From: DASQTB01 sp035642095 | Lineage (GTDB): Bacteria > Actinomycetota > UBA4738 > CALAEC01 | Length of the DNA stretch: 7,816 nucleotides | Direction of reading: 5' to 3' | NCBI GenBank assembly: GCA_035642095.1 | Contig: DASQTB010000057.1 | Span: 1 to 7,816, forward strand | Shown here: in pieces, positions 1 to 5,447 of the stretch | Layout of the letters: the number at the start of each line of letters is the position of its first letter | Numbering within the stretch: position 1 is the stretch's first letter | Translations under genes and position numbers: made by a program | Notes under the pieces: generated by a model | Database searches by the model: none | What the model was told of the DNA's origin: nothing | What the model saw: only the letters and a program-made list of their open reading frames with translations

Positions 1-107
1 TCTTCCTCTCCACCAGCGCCTCCGCCGGCAGGCTCGTCCTCGGCACAGGCAGCCGACAGCAGCGCCACGGCGCTCAGGACGGCTATATATCGGAACCACT
101 TCTTCAT
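1..107 (-). CDS. Secreted lipoprotein, N-terminal part (possible substrate-binding protein)
   Basis: Only the first 35 codons are in the window; the gene runs off at position 1. The product starts MKKWFRYIAV, followed by a short hydrophobic stretch (residues 8-20) and LLSAAC with Cys21 as the likely lipidated residue. An acidic, Gly-rich linker (AEDEPAGGGAGGEE) comes next. This is a typical actinobacterial lipoprotein signal. Ser at -3 of the lipobox is less usual than Leu, but the overall form is clear. The ATG at 107 is favoured because AAAGGAGGGA lies five to eight bases upstream and the signal peptide starts there. An in-frame GTG at 146 would add 13 residues that do not look like a signal. 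The linker style and the neighbouring binding-protein-like gene suggest an ABC-transporter substrate-binding lipoprotein, but this is inference because no ligand-binding domain is visible. Confidence 0.85.
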   Translation of the reverse strand, partial: MKKWFRYIAVLSAVALLSAACAEDEPAGGGAGGEE

Positions 108-111
108 TGCT

Positions 112-181
112 CCCTCCTTTCGGGAACAGGGATGAGCATCCTTCACGTTCCGGGAATCCCCGTCCTGTGCCCCCTCCTTTC
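112..181 (-). repeat. Duplicated Shine-Dalgarno-like element in the lipoprotein leader
   Basis: The 10-base string CCCTCCTTTC (GAAAGGAGGG on the coding strand) occurs at 112-121 and again at 172-181, exactly 60 bases apart. The copy near 111-120 is the ribosome binding site of the lipoprotein gene. The distal copy has no ATG, GTG or TTG at a usable distance. Between the copies the RNA can form a hairpin: GGAAC (147-151) with GTTCC (123-127), and inside it GGAT (138-141) with ATCC (130-133). This could be a standby ribosome site, a relic of an older start, or chance. Confidence 0.4.
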
Positions 182-204
182 TCTGCAGGCGTTCCGGTCG
201 TTCG

Positions 205-234
205 ATTATCAGCAGGTCGGGCGGAATATGTCAA
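205..234 (-). promoter_or_regulatory. Near-consensus sigma-70-type promoter for the lipoprotein gene
   Basis: On the minus strand a perfect -35 box TTGACA (229-234) is followed after 18 bases by GATAAT (205-210), five of six matches to TATAAT. Shifting by one base gives TGATAA with a 17-base spacer. The predicted start is near 197, leaving a 5' untranslated leader of about 90 bases before the ATG at 107. In such G+C-rich DNA a match this good is unlikely by chance, and it implies strong expression by the housekeeping sigma factor. Transcription was not measured. Confidence 0.75.
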
Positions 235-260
235 ATCCGTAACATTGCCGGGCGGCGGCC

Positions 261-281
261 GGGCGGCCGATCGGCCGACCC
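261..281 (-). terminator. GC hairpin downstream of the binding-protein-like gene, no U-tract
   Basis: The strand can fold as CGGCC (264-268) with GGCCG (273-277) over a GATC loop. The stem is extended by GGG (261-263) with CCC (279-281) around a single bulged base at 278. It lies 22 bases past the stop at 304 and upstream of the next promoter, where a terminator is expected. No T-run follows in either direction, so it could act as a U-less actinobacterial-type terminator or only as a 3'-end stabiliser. Confidence 0.45.
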
Positions 282-303
282 GAAGCCCCGTTCCCCCCCA
301 ACG

Positions 304-1035
304 TCAGGACCCGGACCGGCCCCAGCCGACCCGCACGAAGCCGGCCTGGATCAGGCCGTCGCGAAGCGGCGTGCGCGGGACCAGCAGCGCTCCGTCGGCC
401 GTCCGCCCGACCAAGGAGCGGGCGGTACGGAGGATCGCGTCCGCGGTGTACGCCGCGGCCACGGCCCGAGGATCGGGAGGGCCGTACCGCTGGGCGTAGA
501 TCGCCTCGAACGACTGAAGCGGCACCGCCGGCAGGGGACCCACGGCCAGGTGGAAGCGCGGCCGGCCCGCCTCCCGGGGCACGGGGGTCCCCGTCATCGA
601 GACCAGCGTGATCCCGGAGTCGCTCAGGATCTGGGCGGCCGGTGTGATGGCCGCCCAGCACGTCTCCGCCACGACGGCGAGGACCGGCGGTTCGTCCGGC
701 GAGTCGGTGGCCAGCTCCCGGGCTCCCGAGGCCCCACCCTCGGGTGTGCACCGATCGTTCCAGGCCAGGACGCGGAGCGGCCGGGCTCCGAGGTCCTGCC
801 CCCACAGCTCGGCCACCAGCCGAACCGCCCGGTCCACATCATCCCGGGGAGACAGCACCCCGAGGACCACCGGTTCGCCGGCCCGGAACGTGGCGCAGTC
901 ATACGTGGCGTCGATACATCCGGGCTTCCGGTCGCCCGATCGCGCCGTGGCCACCGTGCTGGCCACCACCCCAAGGATCAGGAAGATCCCGAGAGCGAAC
1001 AACGCCCGGCGCGAGAGGCCGGTGACGGGCTCCAC
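304..1035 (-). CDS. Membrane-anchored, condensed type-1 periplasmic-binding-protein-like protein
   Basis: The 243-residue product has an N-terminal membrane segment (about residues 11-30) with no lipobox Cys, then an extracytoplasmic domain. Residues 55-150 resemble the N-lobe of Leu/Ile/Val-type binding proteins: a strand VVLGVLSP, a helix, RVLAWNDRC (Cys96), a probable degenerate repeat of the DDRC...A pattern, and VLAVVAETCWAAITPAAQILSDSGITLVS (Cys126). Cys96 and Cys126 sit where actinobacterial relatives often have a disulfide; Cys40 and Cys47 may form another. The sequence then passes quickly to a C-terminal part, YAQRYGPPDPRAVAAAYTAD (180-199), like the end of the C-lobe. Full family members are about 350-400 residues, so most of the C-lobe core seems absent. 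The GTG at 1035 begins two bases after a tRNA gene and has no Shine-Dalgarno site; a TTG at 1002 is an alternative start. Transport function is doubtful; a sensory or scaffold role is possible. The family call is by eye. Confidence 0.65.
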   Translation of the reverse strand: MEPVTGLSRRALFALGIFLILGVVASTVATARSGDRKPGCIDATYDCATFRAGEPVVLGVLSPRDDVDRAVRLVAELWGQDLGARPLRVLAWNDRCTPEGGASGARELATDSPDEPPVLAVVAETCWAAITPAAQILSDSGITLVSMTGTPVPREAGRPRFHLAVGPLPAVPLQSFEAIYAQRYGPPDPRAVAAAYTADAILRTARSLVGRTADGALLVPRTPLRDGLIQAGFVRVGWGRSGS

Positions 1036-1037
1036 GG

Positions 1038-1121
1038 TGCCGGGGGCGGGATTCGAACCCGCACGGGCTTTCGCCCAGCGCCTTTTGAGGGCGCCGTGTC
1101 TCCCGATTCCACCACCCCGGC
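1038..1121 (-). tRNA. tRNA-Leu, anticodon CAA (reads UUG)
   Basis: All parts of a class II tRNA can be traced on the minus strand. The acceptor stem is GCCGGGG (1115-1121) paired with CCCCGGC (1039-1045), with discriminator A at 1038, as expected for leucine. The anticodon stem GCGCC/GGCGC encloses loop CTCAAAA, with anticodon CAA at 1085-1087. The long variable arm is GGGC-GAAA-GCCC. The T arm is GCGGG-TTCGAAT-CCCGC. The 3' CCA is not fully encoded: the genome reads ACCG, so CCA must be completed by the CCA-adding enzyme. The gene lies 25 bases after the dnaE stop and two bases before the GTG of the next gene. Confidence 0.95.
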
Positions 1122-1130
1122 GCTGGCCCC

Positions 1131-1136
1131 AGTGTA
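1131..1136 (-). promoter_or_regulatory. Possible -10 box of a tRNA-Leu promoter
   Basis: TACACT on the minus strand lies ten bases before the tRNA 5' end, inside the 25-base gap after the dnaE stop. It keeps the conserved TA and final T of a -10 box and would start transcription a few bases before the mature tRNA. I find no convincing -35 box 16-19 bases upstream, which would fall within the end of dnaE. Read-through from dnaE is the alternative source of the transcript. Confidence 0.3.
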
Positions 1137-1146
1137 GGCGACCGCT

Positions 1147-4100
1147 CTACCCAGAGCCGTTCGACCGGGCCACGGCGGAGCCGCCGAGGATGGTCCGCAG
1201 CTCGGCCATGAGCCCGGCGGAGGCGTCCACCCGATACCCGTCCGAGAGCCGAAGGCTACGGTTCCGTTCCTCGGACACCAGCCGGAGCACGACCGGGATC
1301 CCGCCCGGATGCGCGGCCAGCGTCTGCTTGAGCCTGGTCACCAGACCGTTGGTGCACTCGGCGGTGGGGACCGACAGGAGCAGCGGGTCTGCGCTCGGGG
1401 GAGTCCGCCCCGGCGGCCCCGGACCGTCCGACCTGCCCTCGAGCTCACCGATCTCCTGGGCCACGATCTGCAGCTCCCGCCCGCGGAGGTCGATCCGGCC
1501 CCGGACCAGAACGATCCGATCCGGGGCCACTCGATCCCCGGCCTCCTCGAACACCGAGGGAAAAGCCACGACCTGGACCCCGCCGGCCAGATCCTCCAGC
1601 CTGAACACGACGTAGGGCTCCCCCCGTCGACTGAACCGTCTGACCATCGCGGTGATGATGCCTCCCACCCGGACGACGTCTCCGTCCCCCAGGGCGGGCA
1701 GCTCCGAGATCTCCATGTCGGTTCGGGCCTCGAGACGCTCCCGGACCCCCAGCAGTGGGTGATCGGTTACGTACTGGCCGAGCATCTGCTTCTCGTTCGT
1801 GAGGAACAGGGACTTGTCGAACTCCTCGGCCGCCAGCACCGACTCGTCGATGTCCAGGGCCGTTCCCATCTCTTGGCTGAGGAGCAGGCCCTGGCCGATC
1901 GTCTCGGCTCGCCGGTCGGACAGGATCGGGCCAAGGATCTTCTCGTACCCGTCCAGCAGCCCCCTGCGGGTGTAGCCCAGCGAGTCGAACGCCCCGGCCA
2001 GGATCAGGCTCTCCAGAGCCTTCCGGTGGAGCACGGCGGGGTCCACCTTCCGGCAGAAGTCGGTGAACGAGGAGTAAGAGCCCCTGGTCCGGCGGGCCTC
2101 GGTGATCTGCCCCACGGCCCCCGCGCCGACATTCCGCACCGCCGAGAGGCCGTACCGGATGGCGTCGCCCGCCGGGGTGAAGTCGAGGTCGGATGCGTTG
2201 ACGTCCGGCGGCAGCACGGTGATCCCCATCAACCGGCAGGCGTTCAGGTAGAAGGGCTTCTTGTCCTTGTCGTCCTTCACGCTGGTGAGGAGGGCGGCCA
2301 TGTACTCCACGGGGTGATGCGCCTTGAGGTACGCGGTCTGGTACGCGATCAGGGCGTACCCGCACGCGTGGGAGGCGTTGAAGCCATAGTCGGCGAAGGG
2401 CACGATGAGGTCGAAGACCTCCTGGGCCAGCCGCTCGGAATAGCCGTTCGCCACGGCGCCTCGGACGAAGGTCTCTCGGTGAGGGATCAGCTCCTCCCGG
2501 ATCTTCTTGCCCATCGCCTTCCGGAGGAAATCGGCCTGGCCCATCGTGTAGCCGGCCATCCGGACGGCGATCTCCATGACCTGCTCCTGATAGACGATCA
2601 CCCCGTACGTGCTCGCCAGGACGGGCTCGAGGTCGGCGTGGGGGTAGGTGACCGGCTTTCGCCCGTGCTTCCGTTCGGCGTACTCGACGTGCATGTTGGC
2701 CGACAGGGGGCCGGGCCGGTACAGGGCCACCAGGGCCATCAGGTCCTCGAACCGGTCGGGGGCCAGCTGACGGATCAGCGAGCGCATCCCCGCGCCCTCG
2801 AGTTGGAACACCCCCGTGGTGTCGCCGGAGCGGAGCATCTCGTACGTCGCCTCGTCCTCGAGGGGCAGATGATCGACGTCGAGCTCCGTTCCCTCGGCCC
2901 GCAGCATGCGGAGGGCGTCCTCGATGACCGAGAGGTTCCGGAGGCCCAGAAAATCCATCTTCAGGAGCCCGAGATCCTCCACCCCATGCATGTCGAACTG
3001 GGTGACGATCCGCCGCGAGTCGTCCCGTGAATCCTTGGCCAGTTTGAGCGGCAGATAGTTCACCAGCGGGCGATCGCCGATCACCACCCCGGCGGCATGG
3101 ACGCTGTCCTCCCGTCGCAGGTACTCCAGCTCGCGGGCCGTGTCGACGATCTCTCTGGCCTCCGCCTCCTTGTCGTACGCCTCGGCCAGCTCGCGAGACA
3201 GCTCCAGGGCCTTGCCGATGGGGTACTCCCGGCCGAGCAGGGCCGGAGGATACATCTTGCACAATCGGTCCCCAACGCTGGCCGGGAACCCCAGCACCCG
3301 AGCGGCATCCCGGATCCCCTGCTTCCCCTTGATCGTCTGGAACGTGATGATCTGGGCCACGTGGTCGTGTCCGTACCGCTCCCCCACGTACCGGATCACC
3401 TCGTCACGACGGCGCTCGTCGAAGTCCATGTCGATGTCGGGCATCAGCTTCCGCTCCGGGTTCAGGAACCGCTCGAAGATGAGCCCGTACCGGAGCGGGT
3501 CGAGGTCGGTGATCCGGAGGCTGTACGAGACCACCGACCCTGCCGCGGAGCCCCTACCCGGCCCAACCCTGATGCCGTGTTCTCGTGCGAACCGGATCAG
3601 GTCCCACACGATCAGGAAGTACCCGGCGAACCCCATGTCGCAGATGATCCGGAGCTCGTGCTCCAGGCGGTCCCGCACCTCCGGGGTCACCTCCCCGTAC
3701 CGCTCCCCGGCGCCCGCCTCGGCCAGGTCGCGAAGGTGGTCCTCCAGCTCCAAGCCGTCCGGTGGTTCGAACCGGGGGACGTGGAGCGGTTCGGATCGCT
3801 CGATCAGGGGACGCTCAAGCGCGGGGATCGCCTCGACGGAGTCGGCGATGTCCAGGGTGGCATCGCAGGCCTCGGGGTAGTCGCGGAACAGGTCCCTCAT
3901 CTCTTCGGCCGACTTCACGTAGAACTCTTCGGTGTCGAACTTCAGCCGGTCGGAGTCGGCCAGGACCTTGCCCGGCTGCTGGATGCACAGCAGCACGTCG
4001 TGCGCCCGGGCGTGTCCCCGCTCCGTGTAGTGCGCGTCATTCGTGGCCACCAGGGGGATGTCCAGATCACGGGCCATCTTGACCAGTCTCGGGTTGACCT

Positions 4101-4695
4101 CACGCTGCTCGGCCAACCCGTGGTCCTGGAGCTCAACGTAGAAGCCGTCCCGGCCGAAGAGATCGCGGTACACGGCCGCCGCGTCGTACGCCCTTCGCTC
4201 CTGTCCGGCCAGCAACAGCCGACACACCTCGCCGGCCAAGCATCCCGTGAACCCGATCAGGCCCTCCGCCCGCTCGGCCAGGAGATCCTTGTCGATCCGA
4301 GGCCGGTGGTAGAACCCCTCGAGGTGCGACTCCGTGACCAGCCGGAGCAGGTTCCGGTACCCGGTTTCGTTCCGCGCCAGGATCGTCAGATGCCGGTACT
4401 TCTCCTCGTTCTCACCGGGGGTCCGGTCGAACCGTGATCCCGGCGCGACGTACGCCTCCACCCCCAGGATCGGCGTGATCTCCCGACCGCGACACGCTCG
4501 GTAGAAGTCGAGCGCCCCGAACATCACCCCGTGATCGGTCATCCCGATCGCGGGCATCCCCAGCGACTCGACCACATCCAGGATCGTCACCGCCGGGGAG
4601 TCGGCCGGGGCGCTGATGCGGGAGGCCCCGTCCAGCAGCGAGAACTCGCTGTGGACGTGCAGGTGCACGAAGCTGCGAGAAGCGCCCTCGGCCAT
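1147..4695 (-). CDS. dnaE: DNA polymerase III subunit alpha (DnaE1-type replicative polymerase)
   Basis: This is the catalytic subunit of the chromosomal replicase, intact at 1182 residues, close to usual DnaE1 length. The N-terminal PHP domain (about 9-230) keeps residues matching all nine metal ligands known from mycobacterial DnaE1: H13, H15, D22, H55, E80, H102, C152, D220 and H222. This suggests intrinsic 3'-5' proofreading. The polymerase core has PDIDMDF with D420 and D422, and KMDFLGL with D581, the three catalytic aspartates. The FADYGFNASHACGYA segment (767-781) is typical of the family. A helix-hairpin-helix element (about 848-868), an OB-fold (about 1006-1085) and a C-terminal domain follow. 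The internal clamp-binding motif is altered: QGLLL at 935-939 where QADMF-type motifs occur. A short insertion (about residues 28-36) lies in the PHP domain. The ATG at 4695 has only a weak GAGAGG site close by. A promoter and two DnaA boxes lie directly upstream. Confidence 0.98.
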   Translation of the reverse strand: MAEGASRSFVHLHVHSEFSLLDGASRISAPADSPAVTILDVVESLGMPAIGMTDHGVMFGALDFYRACRGREITPILGVEAYVAPGSRFDRTPGENEEKYRHLTILARNETGYRNLLRLVTESHLEGFYHRPRIDKDLLAERAEGLIGFTGCLAGEVCRLLLAGQERRAYDAAAVYRDLFGRDGFYVELQDHGLAEQREVNPRLVKMARDLDIPLVATNDAHYTERGHARAHDVLLCIQQPGKVLADSDRLKFDTEEFYVKSAEEMRDLFRDYPEACDATLDIADSVEAIPALERPLIERSEPLHVPRFEPPDGLELEDHLRDLAEAGAGERYGEVTPEVRDRLEHELRIICDMGFAGYFLIVWDLIRFAREHGIRVGPGRGSAAGSVVSYSLRITDLDPLRYGLIFERFLNPERKLMPDIDMDFDERRRDEVIRYVGERYGHDHVAQIITFQTIKGKQGIRDAARVLGFPASVGDRLCKMYPPALLGREYPIGKALELSRELAEAYDKEAEAREIVDTARELEYLRREDSVHAAGVVIGDRPLVNYLPLKLAKDSRDDSRRIVTQFDMHGVEDLGLLKMDFLGLRNLSVIEDALRMLRAEGTELDVDHLPLEDEATYEMLRSGDTTGVFQLEGAGMRSLIRQLAPDRFEDLMALVALYRPGPLSANMHVEYAERKHGRKPVTYPHADLEPVLASTYGVIVYQEQVMEIAVRMAGYTMGQADFLRKAMGKKIREELIPHRETFVRGAVANGYSERLAQEVFDLIVPFADYGFNASHACGYALIAYQTAYLKAHHPVEYMAALLTSVKDDKDKKPFYLNACRLMGITVLPPDVNASDLDFTPAGDAIRYGLSAVRNVGAGAVGQITEARRTRGSYSSFTDFCRKVDPAVLHRKALESLILAGAFDSLGYTRRGLLDGYEKILGPILSDRRAETIGQGLLLSQEMGTALDIDESVLAAEEFDKSLFLTNEKQMLGQYVTDHPLLGVRERLEARTDMEISELPALGDGDVVRVGGIITAMVRRFSRRGEPYVVFRLEDLAGGVQVVAFPSVFEEAGDRVAPDRIVLVRGRIDLRGRELQIVAQEIGELEGRSDGPGPPGRTPPSADPLLLSVPTAECTNGLVTRLKQTLAAHPGGIPVVLRLVSEERNRSLRLSDGYRVDASAGLMAELRTILGGSAVARSNGSG

Positions 4696-4724
4696 GCCCT
4701 CTCAGGAGTGTCGAACCGGCCCAG

Positions 4725-4754
4725 AGTATAGGCCCGGCGGGACACGAATTACAA
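4725..4754 (-). promoter_or_regulatory. dnaE promoter
   Basis: On the minus strand TTGTAA (4749-4754, four of six matches to TTGACA) is followed after 18 bases by TATACT (4725-4730, five of six matches to TATAAT). The predicted start is near 4718, giving a leader of about 22 bases before the dnaE ATG. The surrounding 40 bases are among the most A+T-rich in the window. The promoter lies between the hairpin ending the upstream operon and dnaE, so dnaE is probably transcribed on its own. Confidence 0.7.
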
Positions 4755-4763
4755 GCGTGACAT

Positions 4764-4783
4764 TTATCCACAGCTTGTCCACA
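4764..4783 (+). promoter_or_regulatory. Two tandem DnaA boxes upstream of the dnaE promoter
   Basis: TTATCCACA (4764-4772) is a perfect match to the consensus DnaA box. TTGTCCACA (4775-4783) also fits the TTWTNCACA form if G is allowed at position 3, as is common in G+C-rich actinobacteria. They have the same orientation and lie 11 bases apart start to start, about one helical turn, so two DnaA molecules could bind side by side. They lie about 46 to 66 bases upstream of the predicted dnaE transcription start, just beyond the -35 box, where an activator would contact RNA polymerase. Binding itself is inferred. Confidence 0.75.
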
Positions 4784-4786
4784 CCT

Positions 4787-4807
4787 CTGAGCGGCGCCGC
4801 CGCTCAG
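4787..4807 (-). terminator. Perfect 9-bp hairpin overlapping the stop codon of the PsbP-like gene
   Basis: CTGAGCGGC (4787-4795) and GCCGCTCAG (4799-4807) are perfect inverted repeats around a 3-base loop. The TGA stop of the upstream gene (4804-4806) is part of the stem. No T-run follows. The position between that gene and the dnaE promoter fits an end-of-operon signal of the U-less type described in actinobacteria. Since a translating ribosome would cover the stem, it may instead shield the 3' end of the message. Confidence 0.5.
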
Positions 4808-5430
4808 CCTTTCGGGCGGAACGAGTCGAGGATCGCCTGGACGGCGGGGAGGACGTCGTCCGGATCGGCGGTCCAGGAGGTGAACGCGGTGAACGCCCAC
4901 ATCCGACGGGCCCGGACCGTCACCACCAGGAAGCGCAGGCGCTCTCCCGGACGGTCCGTGGCCCGCCCGGCCAGGGTCACAGTGCGATGGGGCCCCGACC
5001 GTCCGGCCTCGGAGGAATGAATGTCGACGTGATCGTAGGAGCGCTCGATGGCCCCCAACACCCTGTCCGCCACGGAACGCGTCGATCCGCCGGACATCGG
5101 CGACACCGTCACCGTCGCTTCGCCGTCCGGCGCGGTCAGGGTCAGGACCGGACGGCGGCGGTGGACCCTCCACGAGGCCGGATGGCGGAACGTGAAACCG
5201 TGGCCCCGATACCGATCCAGCGACATGGACGTGATCGCGGGAGAGGCCGTGCCGTCGAGCGGCATCGCCGCCCGACCGACTACGTCATCCTGGACCGGCC
5301 CGGGCGTGCTCCGGATGACGGCAAAGGCCCCCGCTGCGACCAACGCCATGACGGTGATCACCACCAGCGCCGTGTGCGTGCCTCGAGCAGCGGGTCGATC
5401 GGACGTTCGGATCCCCGCGGCGATCTCCAT
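4804..5430 (-). CDS. Membrane-anchored protein with PsbP/DcrB-like domain
   Basis: The 208-residue product has a short cytoplasmic tail, one membrane segment (about residues 20-39), a linker, and an extracytoplasmic domain (about 72-206). The domain opens YRGHGFTFRHPASWRV and ends VLPAVQAILDSFRP, a pattern shared by PsbP/Mog1-fold and DcrB-like proteins: an F-x-[FY]-P-x-x-W entry motif, alternating strands such as LTLTAPDGEATVTVS and LRFLVVTVRARRMWAFTAFT, and a final helix ending in SF. It has no cysteine and no visible catalytic site. The ATG at 5430 is preceded by GGAAGGGG and lies 17 bases after the stop of the sortase-substrate gene, so the two are probably co-transcribed and may act together in the cell envelope. 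Such domains usually have no known enzyme activity. The fold call is by eye and the function is unknown. Confidence 0.75.
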   Translation of the reverse strand: MEIAAGIRTSDRPAARGTHTALVVITVMALVAAGAFAVIRSTPGPVQDDVVGRAAMPLDGTASPAITSMSLDRYRGHGFTFRHPASWRVHRRRPVLTLTAPDGEATVTVSPMSGGSTRSVADRVLGAIERSYDHVDIHSSEAGRSGPHRTVTLAGRATDRPGERLRFLVVTVRARRMWAFTAFTSWTADPDDVLPAVQAILDSFRPKG

Positions 5431-5447
5431 GGCCCCTTCCCCGGCCC

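Noticed and set aside
1309..3030. A 573-codon open frame on the plus strand, and a 446-codon one at 3097-4437
   Set aside because: Both lie antisense to dnaE in high-G+C DNA, where such frames are expected. Their translations show no domain pattern, while dnaE is unmistakable on the other strand.
4742..4762. Imperfect inverted repeat (CACG...CGTG) over the dnaE -35 region as a repressor operator
   Set aside because: Only four matching bases per arm around a nine-base centre; too weak to support without conservation data.
4764..4783. The DnaA boxes as part of an origin of replication
   Set aside because: Only two boxes are present, there is no long A+T-rich unwinding region, and dnaA, dnaN and similar neighbours are absent. 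A promoter-regulatory role fits better.
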